From Actinoallomurus purpureus (lineage in GTDB: Bacteria; Actinomycetota; Actinomycetes; Streptosporangiales; Streptosporangiaceae), in the NCBI RefSeq assembly GCF_024055795.1, contig NZ_JAMXMY010000011.1:238957-302956 (forward strand): a stretch of DNA of 64,000 nt. The letters are read 5' to 3'. The notes below the pieces were generated by a model. That model was not told the origin of the DNA, did no database searches, and saw only the letters and a list, made by a program, of their open reading frames with translations. Shown here piece after piece: positions 8,144 to 17,053 of this stretch. Position numbers and translations under genes: made by a program. The first letter of the stretch is position 1; every line of letters begins with the position of its first letter.

Positions 8144-8320
8144 ATGCGGATAAGGGGCGGCATCAGCTTCGTCGGCCTGATTTACATATTGATCGGCATC
8201 TTCGTGGCGTGGGACCACGGCTACATCACGATCGGCCTGGCCAAGCGCATTCTGAGCGCCCTTCTGGCCATCTTCCTGTGGGTGCTCATCCTCCTCGGCA
8301 TCGACCTGCACGTCAGCTGA
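8144..8320 (+). CDS. Small two-helix membrane protein
   Basis: A 58-residue protein beginning MRIRGGISFVGLIYILIGIF. It has two hydrophobic segments (about 8-24 and 36-55) separated by a short polar loop (WDHGYITIG). AGGAGG at 8133-8138 lies 5 nt before ATG 8144; the reading frame runs further upstream without a ribosome site. I do not know its function. It is flanked by structured leader sequence and a strong terminator, so it is probably a monocistronic unit. Confidence 0.75.
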   Translation: MRIRGGISFVGLIYILIGIFVAWDHGYITIGLAKRILSALLAIFLWVLILLGIDLHVS

Positions 8321-8331
8321 CGCCCCTCGAC

Positions 8332-8377
8332 CGCCATTGCGGCCGCCGTTCGACAAGGGCGGCCGCAATGGCGTTTT
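8332..8377 (+). terminator. Strong terminator after the small membrane protein
   Basis: A perfect 16-bp inverted repeat (8332-8347 with 8358-8373) is followed by TTTTCG. It lies 11 nt after the stop codon and also faces the 3' end of the leftward Asp-box gene, so it may serve both strands. Confidence 0.9.
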
Positions 8378-8441
8378 CGTCTGACCGAATCGGCGGATCG
8401 CCCCTTCGGACGTCACTTCTTCGGACAGAGCCGTGTCCTGC

Positions 8442-11225
8442 TCAGGGAATGGGAGTGCGCCAGAGGGTCGGGACGTCTCCGGTGGCGTCACCGGTGAACC
8501 CGACGCCGACCAGCGTGCCGCCGGCGACGGTCAGCCCGGTGATCCGCTGCGTGCCCAGCCCGTCCAGCCCCGTGCCGTGCGGTCGCGACGACCGCCACGT
8601 GCGGCCGTCCGGCGAGGTCCACAGCACCACGTCGGAACCCGTCGTACCGGCGAGCACGAACCCGTGCGCCGTCGCCGTGCCCGCCGTCACCGCCGCGCCC
8701 TGCCCTGCCCCGGGCAGCGCGATGGGCTGCCACGTCCGGCCGCCGTCCGCCGAGACCGTGGCGAAGGCGGCGGAGCCCGGCGCGCCCGCGGCCGGCGGGC
8801 CGGTGACGCCCGCGGCGCCTGTCACGCCGGTCGCGACCAGCACCCCGCCCCGCGCCACCACCGACGTCAGGGAACCCGCGGCTGCACCCTGCGGAAGCAC
8901 GGGAGCGGCCGGTGACAGCGCCCACTTCTTCCCGTCCGGCGAGGTCCAGACCGCCGGCTGCGCCGTCTTGTTCCTCGTCTGCCCGCCGACCGCGACGAAC
9001 CCGGCCGGGCCCGCCGTCACGTCGCCCATCCACTTGGGCGCGTCGCCGGTGCCGACCAGGTCGCCCTTGCCCGCGTTGCCGGACCAGGCCCAGTTCTTGA
9101 GGTCCGTGGAGTACCAGGCGGCGGCGGTGTCGTTCTGCCGGCCCACGACGACGTACGCGCCGCCGTTCGCCGCGGCGGCCACCGGCACGAGGCCGGACCC
9201 GCCGAAGACCTTCCCGCCCGGGACGAACTGCCAGGAGCCGCCGTCCGATGACATCAGGGTCAGCGCGCGGCCACCGGCGCGCCCGACCGCCAGCCAGCCG
9301 GCGGCCCCGTGAACGGCGTCGACGATCTGGCGGGGAGGCGTCCCCGCCGGGAGCGTCGCTCGGGTCCACGCCGAGCCGCCCGGTGAGGTCCACACGGCGG
9401 CGTCACCGCTGGAGCCGCCGACCGCGATGACGCGGCCCGCGTCGGAGACCACCCCGGTGAGCGTGCGCTCCGGGTGCACGGCGTCCGGGACCGCGGTGAG
9501 GTTCACGTCGCCCGCCCCGGCCACCGAGAGGTAGGCGTCACCCGTGCCCAGCCGGCCGGTGACCACCGCGCCGGCGGCCGCCGGCGCCACGTCGGTGAGG
9601 TTCCGGCCCGGCGGGACGTCGCCCGCCCGCTGCCAGCTCTTACCGTCGGCGCTCGTCAGCACGGCCGTCTTCCCGGCGCCGACCGGCACGAGGGCGGCCA
9701 GTCCCGCGTCCGCGCCGCGCAGCGCGCCGAGGCGGGAGTACCCGTCCACGCCGAGCTGACCGATCGGCGCCCAGGTCTGCCCGTCGGCGGAACCGAAGAT
9801 CACGGCGTAGGAGGTCGTCCTGCGGTGCTTCTTCGACCCCGTGGTCCGCGACGCCTCACGGGCGGCGAAGAGGCCGGAGCGGGTCCCCACCAGGGCCACG
9901 ATGTTCCCCGACGACCCCTGGGCCTGCGGGATGGTCACGGGCGCCCAGCTGTGCCCGGAGTCGGGGGACCTCCAGAAGGCCTCCCGCACGACCGTCTGCT
10001 GGACACTCTTCTTTTTCTTCTTGACCTTCTTCGTGACCGTGACGGTGGTCCGCAGCGTCCCTTCGGCGACCACCGTGTCGCCGTAGGCCGCGACCGAGGA
10101 GATCGACAGCGGGGTGCCGCCCGGCTGCGGCGAGAGCTGCTCCGGCCCGAGGCGCGTCCACGCGCGGCCGTCACGGGAGGTCCACACGATCGCCTGCGTG
10201 CCGCCCTTGACCGCGCCCGTCCCGGCCGCGACGAACCCCGAACCGGTGCGGACGAGTCGGTTGATCTTGTCACCGGGGCCGAACGCACCGGCGACCGCCG
10301 CGCGCGTCCACGACCGGGAGTCATGGCTCGTCCACGAGACGACGCCCGAGGACGTCACGCCGAGCGCCGCCCATCCGCCGGTGTTCCCCGCGACCAGCTG
10401 GGGGTACTCCCCCGGCGGCGGATCCCCGCCGTCGGCCGCGCGCACCCGCGCGACCCGCCAGGTGCGGCCGCCGTCGGCGGAGGTCAGGAACTGCCCGCGC
10501 GAATAGACGCCTCCCTGCTCGGACCCGATCGCCACGATGGCGCCGCCGGCGGCGGCGACGGCGGTGAGCGCGTGCGACCGGCCGCTGCTCTTGGCCGCCG
10601 GGTCGAGGGTGAACAGGCGGTCGGCCGCCACCGGGACGGGCGCCGCCGGCTTCTTCGGCTCGTCGCCGCCCGTGCCGAACAGGGCGTAGGCGCCTCCGCC
10701 GAGGACGATGACGGCGGCGGCGCCGATCGCGACGGGCCGGAGCGGCACCGACGGCAGGCGGCGCGTCCGCGTCGGCGGCGTCCACGGCACCGCGTCCGCC
10801 GCCGGCTCCTCCGGAGCCACGACGGAGGGTGTCGCGGGCACGGCAGGTGCGGCAGGGGGGACGGCCGCCGTGGGCCGCTGCGCGGCACTCGCCGCACTGG
10901 GATACGCCGCGGCGCTGGCGGCGACGGGGACGCTGGCCGGAGCCGACGGGCGGGGCTCCGGCTCGGCGCGGCTCCAGTCGATGCCGGCGCGGTGCCACAC
11001 CCCGTTGGAACGCTGCCAGGGCGAGGAACTCGGCACGCCGGGGACCCTGCGGCCGTCCGACGCGCCCTCCGCCGCCTCCGCGAGCCGCTCGCTGATCCGG
11101 CGGCGCTCGTCGCGGCCGGAGCGCCGGGGCGCGCCCGGCCGGGGGTCGTTCGCGTGCGGGCGGACGGCACTGCCGCCGAAAGGCTCCCCGGGGGGCGCTC
11201 CGCTTCCGGTCGTGGTCACGCTCAC
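8442..11225 (-). CDS. Membrane-anchored Asp-box (BNR-like) repeat protein
   Basis: A protein of up to 927 residues. Residues 1-164 are Pro/Ala/Arg-rich and probably cytoplasmic, 165-184 is one transmembrane helix, and the remainder is extracellular. The outside part carries about a dozen Asp-box motifs of the form S-x-D-x-G-x-x-W (SADGGRTW, SRDGRAW, SPDGKKW, SPDGRTW), which normally form the turns of a beta-propeller. No sialidase catalytic residues are evident, so a binding or scaffold role is more likely. A lysine-rich stretch (VKKKKKSV) interrupts one blade. The start may be the GTG at 11225 or the one at 11219, which has GAGG upstream. Confidence 0.8.
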   Translation of the reverse strand: MSVTTTGSGAPPGEPFGGSAVRPHANDPRPGAPRRSGRDERRRISERLAEAAEGASDGRRVPGVPSSSPWQRSNGVWHRAGIDWSRAEPEPRPSAPASVPVAASAAAYPSAASAAQRPTAAVPPAAPAVPATPSVVAPEEPAADAVPWTPPTRTRRLPSVPLRPVAIGAAAVIVLGGGAYALFGTGGDEPKKPAAPVPVAADRLFTLDPAAKSSGRSHALTAVAAAGGAIVAIGSEQGGVYSRGQFLTSADGGRTWRVARVRAADGGDPPPGEYPQLVAGNTGGWAALGVTSSGVVSWTSHDSRSWTRAAVAGAFGPGDKINRLVRTGSGFVAAGTGAVKGGTQAIVWTSRDGRAWTRLGPEQLSPQPGGTPLSISSVAAYGDTVVAEGTLRTTVTVTKKVKKKKKSVQQTVVREAFWRSPDSGHSWAPVTIPQAQGSSGNIVALVGTRSGLFAAREASRTTGSKKHRRTTSYAVIFGSADGQTWAPIGQLGVDGYSRLGALRGADAGLAALVPVGAGKTAVLTSADGKSWQRAGDVPPGRNLTDVAPAAAGAVVTGRLGTGDAYLSVAGAGDVNLTAVPDAVHPERTLTGVVSDAGRVIAVGGSSGDAAVWTSPGGSAWTRATLPAGTPPRQIVDAVHGAAGWLAVGRAGGRALTLMSSDGGSWQFVPGGKVFGGSGLVPVAAAANGGAYVVVGRQNDTAAAWYSTDLKNWAWSGNAGKGDLVGTGDAPKWMGDVTAGPAGFVAVGGQTRNKTAQPAVWTSPDGKKWALSPAAPVLPQGAAAGSLTSVVARGGVLVATGVTGAAGVTGPPAAGAPGSAAFATVSADGGRTWQPIALPGAGQGAAVTAGTATAHGFVLAGTTGSDVVLWTSPDGRTWRSSRPHGTGLDGLGTQRITGLTVAGGTLVGVGFTGDATGDVPTLWRTPIP

Positions 11226-11447
11226 CTCTTGTCAAAAGACCGTTCGTGCAAGGACCTATCAAACCGCTATTCGGCCCGCAACGGGGCCGTGAGAGAGCGG
11301 CATCCCGGAGGGAATCTCACCGCGTCACCAGCCCGTCACCGGCCCATTCCCATCTGTCCACCTCCGGCCCGGAGACCTGTCCTCACCGCCGAGCCATAGA
11401 CGCCCCCGGCACGGCCTGCCTAGCGTCCCGTTCCGGAGGTGGTGAAC

Positions 11448-11834
11448 ATGTCCCTGACCGTTTCCCCCGAGCTGGTCGAGCGCGCCCGCCGCGACGACCT
11501 CGACGACGAGGCCTTCCTCGCCTGCATCCGCACGTCCCTGCCGTACGCCTGGCAGGTCGTCGACGGACTGATCGGCGAACTCCGGACGGACGGCGCCGAC
11601 TTCGCGGCCAACGAGGTGCCGCCCCCCGACGAGGCGGCCCGCGGCCAGCTGCTGCGCATGCTGGCCAGCGACGCGATGCGCGGGGCGCTGGAACGTTACT
11701 ACGGCGTCCGCCTGGCGTTCCAGAACTGCCACAAGGTCGCGGTGTTCAGCCCAGGCGCCGACGCGGCGTACCGGGAGTTCGTCACCCCGCGCGCCCAGAT
11801 CCTCAACCAGCGCCCCGAGCTGGTCGACTGCTGA
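11448..11834 (+). CDS. SCO5389-family protein
   Basis: A 128-residue protein of the SCO5389 family, widespread in actinomycetes and of unknown function. I recognise the conserved pattern: SLPYAWQVVDGLI, the PPPDEAARGQLLRMLASDA block, YYGVRLAFQNCHKVAVF, and the C-terminal ending ILNQRPELVDC. ATG 11448 is preferred because GGAGG at 11435-11439 is 8 nt upstream; two in-frame GTG codons lie just before it. It converges on the L,D-transpeptidase gene, with a hairpin between them. Confidence 0.85.
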   Translation: MSLTVSPELVERARRDDLDDEAFLACIRTSLPYAWQVVDGLIGELRTDGADFAANEVPPPDEAARGQLLRMLASDAMRGALERYYGVRLAFQNCHKVAVFSPGADAAYREFVTPRAQILNQRPELVDC

Positions 11835-11842
11835 AGCCACGA

Positions 11843-11874
11843 ACGGAGCCGTACGCTCGCGCGTACGGCTCCGT
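11843..11874. terminator. Bidirectional hairpin between convergent genes
   Basis: A perfect 14-bp stem (11843-11856 with 11861-11874) has a TCGC loop. There is no T tract, but it sits exactly between the converging SCO5389-family and L,D-transpeptidase genes. Confidence 0.75.
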
Positions 11875-11892
11875 CGGGAGTTCAGGAGCGGG

Positions 11893-12624
11893 TCAGCTCC
11901 GGACGTAGACCCGGGTGCCGATAGGCAGCATCGGGGCCACGATGTCCGCCGTCTGCATCGGGATGCGCACGCAGCCGTGCGAGGCCGGGTGCAGGGGCAC
12001 CTCCGGCTCGCCGTGGATGGCGTAGCCGCCGATGAAGTAGCTGGCCTTGTAGAGCTTGCCGAGCGGAGAGGTCTCCCAGCCCTTGGCCTTCCGGTAGACC
12101 TTGAAGTTGCCGCGCGGCGTGTGCGCCTTCTCCTTCTGGCCGTTCTGGTAGTAATACGTCTCCGAGCCCGAGGAGATGTGGCTGATGAGAACGAGTTTGC
12201 CGCTCTTGTAGATGAAGAGCAGCTGGTGCTTGATATCGACCTCGGCGCGGGTCTTGGCGCCGTTCTTGACGAGGGGCTTCGGAACCCGCGGGTGGGCCAG
12301 CGCCGCCCAGGTCTTCTTGCCCACCGGCGCCGACTGCACCGGGTGCATTCCCTGGGCCTTCTGGAACGCCCACACCGCGAAACGGGTGCCGCTGCCGTAC
12401 TGGCCGTCGACCTTTCCCGGGTCGTAGTGGAGGGCGATCAGGCGCTGCTGGAGGCGCGTCACCGCCGCGCCCTTGTCGCCGAAGTGAACCGTCGGGTTGG
12501 CCTGCGCCGAGACGGGGGATGTGGCGGCGGCCGCGAACGCGGTCGCGGGGGCGGCCACAGCCGGGACGAGGGCCATTGCCGACAACGTCCCGATGGCGGC
12601 GGCCTTCCCCAGGCTTATTCGCAT
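11893..12624 (-). CDS. L,D-transpeptidase with peptidoglycan-binding domain
   Basis: A 243-residue exported enzyme. A signal peptide (about 1-37) precedes a PG_binding_1 domain (VTRLQQRLIALHYDPGKVDGQ) and a YkuD catalytic domain with the conserved HG and the active-site SHGCVR, Cys218. It forms 3-3 crosslinks in peptidoglycan or attaches proteins to it. The start at 12624 (MRISLGKAAAIG) has GGGAG 6 nt upstream and gives a clean signal peptide; the frame extends ten codons further without support. Confidence 0.92.
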   Translation of the reverse strand: MRISLGKAAAIGTLSAMALVPAVAAPATAFAAAATSPVSAQANPTVHFGDKGAAVTRLQQRLIALHYDPGKVDGQYGSGTRFAVWAFQKAQGMHPVQSAPVGKKTWAALAHPRVPKPLVKNGAKTRAEVDIKHQLLFIYKSGKLVLISHISSGSETYYYQNGQKEKAHTPRGNFKVYRKAKGWETSPLGKLYKASYFIGGYAIHGEPEVPLHPASHGCVRIPMQTADIVAPMLPIGTRVYVRS

Positions 12625-12759
12625 ACAGCTCTCCCAAACTTTGACAGATTGCACGAGCCAACCTGTTTTACCTCATGCGGGCGATCTTTACGATGCTTTT
12701 GCCGCCGAAAAGGTTCGTTCGGGTGATGTGGGAGATGTCACCGCCGCCGGGCGGAGAGG

Positions 12760-13338
12760 TCAGCGTTCGGGCGTGGTCCGGGCCTCGACCCGGCCCTTGT
12801 AGGCGACGGCCCGGATGTGCACGACCGGGGCGTCGGCCGGCAGGTCACCGGTCCAGTCATCGTCGCGGGTGACGCCGAAGCCGTTCGTCTCGACCCGCAC
12901 GCCGGGCGGCACGAGGATCTGGATGTCCGACTTGTACGCCACGGCGAGGATGGCGGTGACCGGCTCGGTCAGCTCCGCCGCCCGCAGGTCGATCACGCCT
13001 TTGCCCTTGTAGACGAGCGCGCGGTACTTCCCGGGCACCCGCCAGCGCCCGGCCTGCCGGACGCTGTTCTTGATCGCCACGGTGTACCGCCCCGGCTTCG
13101 GCAGGTTCCCGGATGCGGCCGATCGCGGCACGACGGGAGCGGTGGCCGTCGGCAGGTCGACGAGCAGCCCGGCGAGGTCGGCGTGGGTCCGCGCGGCCAG
13201 GGCGCCGCGCATGCGCTCGTCGAACTCCCCGTCGGTCAGGCGTCCTTCGGCGAAGGCCAGCTGCAGCCGCTGCACCGTCTCGTCGCGTTCCTGGTCGGAC
13301 GCGCGCAGGCTCGGCGCCGCCTCGTGGTACGGCTCCAT
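12760..13338 (-). CDS. DUF1707 and LiaF-like domain protein
   Basis: A 192-residue soluble protein. Residues 8-60 form a DUF1707 domain (SLRASDQERDETVQRLQLAF...GRLTDGEFDERM). After a short linker comes a beta-rich domain like the C-terminal region of LiaF/DUF2154 proteins (AILAVAYKSDIQILVPPGVRVE). Such proteins are common in actinomycetes and poorly characterised; cell-envelope stress sensing is a guess. A GGGGG sits about 8 nt before ATG 13338. The promoter carries the same GATryATC-type site as the DUF4097-PadR operon. Confidence 0.85.
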   Translation of the reverse strand: MEPYHEAAPSLRASDQERDETVQRLQLAFAEGRLTDGEFDERMRGALAARTHADLAGLLVDLPTATAPVVPRSAASGNLPKPGRYTVAIKNSVRQAGRWRVPGKYRALVYKGKGVIDLRAAELTEPVTAILAVAYKSDIQILVPPGVRVETNGFGVTRDDDWTGDLPADAPVVHIRAVAYKGRVEARTTPER

Positions 13339-13355
13339 GGAGGGACCCCCTTCAA

Positions 13356-13373
13356 GTCGCGATGTATCTTAAC
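13356..13373 (-). promoter_or_regulatory. Promoter and putative PadR-type site of the DUF1707 gene
   Basis: On the minus strand GTTAAGATACATCGCGAC contains a TAAGAT -10-like box fused to the sequence GATACATCGCG. The same AAGATAyATCGCG core occurs at 63055-63069 and, inverted, at 21291-21305. The overlap with the -10 box suits a repressor. Confidence 0.55.
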
Positions 13374-13472
13374 CCAACTTCTCTCCAACTCCGAGACCAA
13401 TGGCACGGAACACGACGGGAGGCCGACCGCCGGGTCCACCGGTGAGATCACTCGCGGCACTACGGTGGAACG

Positions 13473-14141
13473 GTGCTCCTACTCACGACGCTCGGCGCGT
13501 GGCGCGCCCATCCGGACGAGCCGTTCCGCAGTGAGACGGCCGCGTACGCGCCGGAGGAGGACGCCGCCGCGCTGGCCACCGACGCCTTCGGCGACGAGCA
13601 GGTCATCGCCCTGGTCTTCGACCATCCGCCGCTGACGCTGCCCGGCGTCGTCAACCGTGAGACCGTCAGGCAGATCCGGTACGCCCGCCGCGACCCGAGC
13701 GGGAAGGTCACCGGTCTCCACGTCCGGCCGGCGATCGCCGAGGCCCTCGACCTGCTGCCGCACCCCGAGGGCGGCTGGTTCCGCGAGACCTGGCGGACGT
13801 CCGTACGGGTCGCGGCGCACGGCGGCGAGCGCGTGACCGCGACCGGCATCTACTTCCTGCTGGGTCCGGGCGAGGAGTCGATGTGGCACTCCGTCCGTTC
13901 GGACGAGCTGTGGCTGTGGCATCGCGGCGGCCCACTGGCGCTGACGCTCGGCGGTGACGCCGACACCCCCGGCAGGCAGACCGAAACGATCATCCTCGGC
14001 CCGGACGTCGAGGACGGGCGGCGGCCGCAGGCGCTCGTGCCGGCCGGCGTCTGGCAGGCCGCCCGGCCCGCCTCGGACCAAGAGGTCCTGGTCAGCTGCG
14101 TCGTCTCCCCCGGCTTCGACTACGCCGACTTCCGGGCGTAG
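13473..14141 (+). CDS. DUF985 (cupin_5) family protein
   Basis: A 222-residue protein. The C-terminal two thirds is a DUF985 cupin: LLPHPEGGWFRETWRTS, then the metal-site strand region MWHSVRSDELWLWHRG, then PAGVWQAARP and the family ending SPGFDYADF. The first 75 residues are an extra domain of unknown function, so this is longer than typical DUF985 proteins (about 140-170). Substrate and reaction are unknown. It is encoded alone, convergent with the dehydrogenase gene beyond a hairpin. Confidence 0.85.
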   Translation: MLLLTTLGAWRAHPDEPFRSETAAYAPEEDAAALATDAFGDEQVIALVFDHPPLTLPGVVNRETVRQIRYARRDPSGKVTGLHVRPAIAEALDLLPHPEGGWFRETWRTSVRVAAHGGERVTATGIYFLLGPGEESMWHSVRSDELWLWHRGGPLALTLGGDADTPGRQTETIILGPDVEDGRRPQALVPAGVWQAARPASDQEVLVSCVVSPGFDYADFRA

Positions 14142-14161
14142 CCCGGCCGGAGCGCCGGCGT

Positions 14162-14191
14162 CCCGCCGCCCGCGCGGACGCGGGTGGCGGG
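14162..14191. terminator. Hairpin between convergent genes
   Basis: A 13-bp stem (14162-14174 with 14179-14191, one G-U pair) has a CGGA loop, between the DUF985 gene and the leftward dehydrogenase. There is no T run. Confidence 0.65.
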
Positions 14192-14216
14192 GTGCCGACC
14201 GGGTATGCGGGCAGCG

Positions 14217-15116
14217 TTACTGGAGCGCCTGGAAGAGCGCGGTCGTCTGCTCGCCGATGTTCTTGGCGACGAGGTACGGCTCCGTCGCGTTGACCTGCTG
14301 CCAGTTGTCGCGGACGTCCTCGACGCTCAGCCCGTCCTTCTTGGTGAAGCCGGGGCCCTCGGCGACGAAGACGCGGGCCACCCGCCCGCCGCCGACGGTG
14401 TAGGTCTCGCCGCTGCTCTCGTTGCTCTCATGAGCCAGCCAGACGACCACGGGCGAGACGTGCTCGACACTGAGCCGGTCCTGGAACTCGGCGGGGAACA
14501 GATCCTCCGTCATCCGGGTCCAGGCGACCGGCGCGATCGCATTGACCTTGATGTTGTACTTGGCGCCCTCGGCCGCGAGCGTCTTGGTCAGGCCGACCAG
14601 CCCCATCTTCGCCGCCGAGTAGTTCGCCTGCCCGAAGTTGCCGAACAGCCCCGCCGGCGACGACGTCATGACCACCCGGCCGTACGCCTGCTCGCGCAGG
14701 TGCGGCCAGGCGGCGTGCGTGACGAGGAAGGACCCGCGCAGGTGCACGGCGATGACCTGGTCGAACTCCTCCGGCGACATGTTCTTGAACGACTTGTCGC
14801 GCAGGATGCCGGCGTTGTTGACGACGATGTCCACGCGGCCGAACGCGTCGAGCGCGGTCCGTACGATCGCCTCCGCGCCCTCCGCGGTGGCCACGTTGTC
14901 GGGGCTCGCGACGGCCTCTCCGCCGTTCTTCCTGATCTCGGCGACCACGTCGGCGGCCGGGCCCGTGGAGGCTCCGCTGCCGTCGAGCGCGCCGCCGAGG
15001 TCGTTGACGACCACCTTCGCGCCGCGCGCGGCCAGTTCGAGCGCGTGCTGCCGCCCGAGGCCCTGGCCCGCTCCGGTGACGATCGCCACCCGTCCGTCAA
15101 ACCGCAGTTCCGCCAT
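14217..15116 (-). CDS. MFE-2-like short-chain dehydrogenase
   Basis: A 299-residue SDR resembling the dehydrogenase half of peroxisomal multifunctional enzyme 2 (17-beta-HSD4 type), which oxidises (3R)-hydroxyacyl-CoA. The cofactor motif is GAGQGLGR (15-22), with NNAG at 100-103. The catalytic residues are Ser153, Tyr166 and Lys170. The long C-terminal tail after YTVGGGRVARVF is typical of this subfamily. The ATG at 15116 has GGAGGG upstream; the open frame continues 33 codons further back without a ribosome site. A role in fatty-acid or steroid side-chain oxidation is inferred. Confidence 0.88.
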   Translation of the reverse strand: MAELRFDGRVAIVTGAGQGLGRQHALELAARGAKVVVNDLGGALDGSGASTGPAADVVAEIRKNGGEAVASPDNVATAEGAEAIVRTALDAFGRVDIVVNNAGILRDKSFKNMSPEEFDQVIAVHLRGSFLVTHAAWPHLREQAYGRVVMTSSPAGLFGNFGQANYSAAKMGLVGLTKTLAAEGAKYNIKVNAIAPVAWTRMTEDLFPAEFQDRLSVEHVSPVVVWLAHESNESSGETYTVGGGRVARVFVAEGPGFTKKDGLSVEDVRDNWQQVNATEPYLVAKNIGEQTTALFQALQ

Positions 15117-15226
15117 TCTCCGTACCCTCCTCGCGACCTGATCTCCTGGACACGGGGTCCGCCGTGCAGACAGTGTCCACCACCGAACCGAATCGCGCTC
15201 GGCCGGGAATCGCAAGAGGGGCGGCG

Positions 15227-15895
15227 TCAGGGGCCGAGGTCGGGAACCGGCTTGGGCTCATCGGCCGACGGGCTCTCCTCTTCTCCCACGGCGTTCTCCC
15301 GGCGCTTGCGGCGCACCGACCAGACGACGAACGCCACGACGACGACGGCGCCGACCGCGATCGCCAGCACCCTCCCGGCCCACTGCGCCACCTGCTCGAA
15401 CGCGGTCCCCGCGAGGAAACCGCCGACGGTGAAGCCGATCCCCCACGTGGCCCCGCCGAGGGCGTTGAACGCCAGGAACCGGCCGTACGGCATCTTGGCG
15501 CTGCCGGCGAGCGCGGGCATCAGCGCGCGGAGCAGTGCGGTGTAGCGGCCGATGAAGACGGCGAACGCCCCGCGCCGGCGCAGCAGGCCGTGCGCCTTCT
15601 CGACCTTCGGCCGGTGCTTGTGCAGCGCCTTCATGCCGAGTAGCCGGTCACCGTAGCGGCGACCGATCTCGTACCCGACCGAGTCACCGATGACGGCCGA
15701 CAGCACGATGATCACAAGCAGGATGGGGAGTGAGACCCGGTGCTGGCTGGCCAGCACGCCGGCCACGACGATGGCGGTCTCCCCGGGGAAGACGAAGCCG
15801 AAGAAGAGCGCCGCCTCAGCGAAGACGAGCGCCGCGACGACGCCGTAGATGACCGGACCGTGAAGGTCGAGAAGTGCATGCGTGATCTGGCCCAC
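15227..15895 (-). CDS. DedA-family membrane protein
   Basis: A 222-residue DedA/SNARE-associated protein with four to five hydrophobic segments and the family motif FPGETAIVVAG near the N-terminus, followed by GRYTALLRALMPALAG. The Arg residues in the latter are conserved in DedA proteins. These act in phospholipid flipping and membrane homeostasis. The C-terminal tail (RRKRREN, then Glu/Pro-rich) is cytoplasmic. The GTG start at 15895 lacks a clear ribosome site, so the exact start is uncertain. Confidence 0.88.
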   Translation of the reverse strand: MGQITHALLDLHGPVIYGVVAALVFAEAALFFGFVFPGETAIVVAGVLASQHRVSLPILLVIIVLSAVIGDSVGYEIGRRYGDRLLGMKALHKHRPKVEKAHGLLRRRGAFAVFIGRYTALLRALMPALAGSAKMPYGRFLAFNALGGATWGIGFTVGGFLAGTAFEQVAQWAGRVLAIAVGAVVVVAFVVWSVRRKRRENAVGEEESPSADEPKPVPDLGP

Positions 15896-16015
15896 AGGCG
15901 ATCAACATCCCATTTCCGGCGTCGTCATGTCCGTCATCGTATGAGCCCTGGTCCATGACTGAATCGTCCTCAGGTCTGACACGGGTTATTACTTTGGATC
16001 AGGAGGGTGCCGCAC

Positions 16016-17053
16016 ATGGACGACTTCACGGTGAATCTTCACCGCCGTTTGCCCCCGGAGGGAAACCTCGTCTGGTCGCCGTACTCGGTGGCGTCGGCGC
16101 TCGCGCTGGTCGCCGCCGGCGCGCGCGGAAGGACACTGGAGGAGCTGACGCGGGTGCTCGGCGCACCCCCGGAACGGCTCCGTCTCGCCGAGGCCGCCGC
16201 GCCGGGCGACGCCGAGATCAGGGTGGCCAACACCCTCTGGGCCCACGCCGGGCTGACCTTCGAGGACGCCTACCGGCGGTCGATCGCCGACCTTCCCGGG
16301 GCCTCGGTCCGGGTCGCCGACTTCGCCGCCGATCCGGAGGCCGCCCGTCAAGCCGTCAACCGGGAGGTGGAGAAGGTCACAAACGAGCTGATCCGGGACC
16401 TGCTGCCGCCCGGGGCGGTCGATCGGCGGACCGCTGCCGTCCTCGCCAACGCGCTTTACCTGAAGGCCGCCTGGGAGAGCACGTTCGCCGAGCGGGACAC
16501 CCGGCCCGAGACCTTCCACGGCGCGCGCGGGCCCCACGAGGTGCCGATGATGCGGCGGACGGGGCGGATGCCGTACGCCGAGGCCGACGGCTGGCGCATG
16601 GCCGCGCCGGCCGCCGACGGCGGCGTCTCGGTGGAGGTGCTCCTCGGGACGGATCCCGCCGCGGCGCCGCCCGACCCCGGCCTCCTGCGAACGCTGCGCG
16701 CCTCCGCGCGGTCCGTCAGGGTCGCGCTGTCCCTGCCCCGGTTCCGGGTGGAGAGCCGGGTGAGCCTGGGCGAATGCCTCGGCGCGCTCGGCGCCGGGAC
16801 CGCCTTCACCGGTGACGCCGACCTCTCCGGGATGGCTGCGGAACCTGTCCACCTCGACCGGATCGAGCACAAGGCCGTGCTCGACGTCGACGAGGCCGGG
16901 GTCGAGGGGGCCGCGGCGACGGCCGTGGTGGTGACCCTGTCCGCGTACTCCGGGCGTCCCGTGGAGTTCCGGGTCGATCGGCCGTTCCTGGTGTTCGTCC
17001 GGCATGCCGAGAGTGAGGCCGTCTACTTCGCCGCCCGCGTCACCGACCTGTGA
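16016..17053 (+). CDS. Serpin-family protease inhibitor
   Basis: A 345-residue serpin. Hallmarks include NLVWSPYSVASALALVAAGARG near the N-terminus, ANALYLKAAWESTF (the NAIYFKGxW-like block), the breach/hinge EAGVEGAAATA (from Glu293) and RPFLVFVRH near the C-terminus. The small-residue hinge is what inhibitory serpins need. Alignment to antitrypsin spacing puts P1-P1' near Ser309-Ala310, suggesting an elastase- or subtilisin-like target (inference). There is no signal peptide, so it is probably cytoplasmic. AGGAGG at 16001-16006 supports ATG 16016 over the GTG at 16007. Its neighbours give no target protease. Confidence 0.9.
   Translation: MDDFTVNLHRRLPPEGNLVWSPYSVASALALVAAGARGRTLEELTRVLGAPPERLRLAEAAAPGDAEIRVANTLWAHAGLTFEDAYRRSIADLPGASVRVADFAADPEAARQAVNREVEKVTNELIRDLLPPGAVDRRTAAVLANALYLKAAWESTFAERDTRPETFHGARGPHEVPMMRRTGRMPYAEADGWRMAAPAADGGVSVEVLLGTDPAAAPPDPGLLRTLRASARSVRVALSLPRFRVESRVSLGECLGALGAGTAFTGDADLSGMAAEPVHLDRIEHKAVLDVDEAGVEGAAATAVVVTLSAYSGRPVEFRVDRPFLVFVRHAESEAVYFAARVTDL

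Noticed and set aside
15159..15226. GGGAAT at 15204 as a SigR promoter
   Set aside because: No GTT lies 17-19 nt downstream, and it points into the end of the DedA gene.
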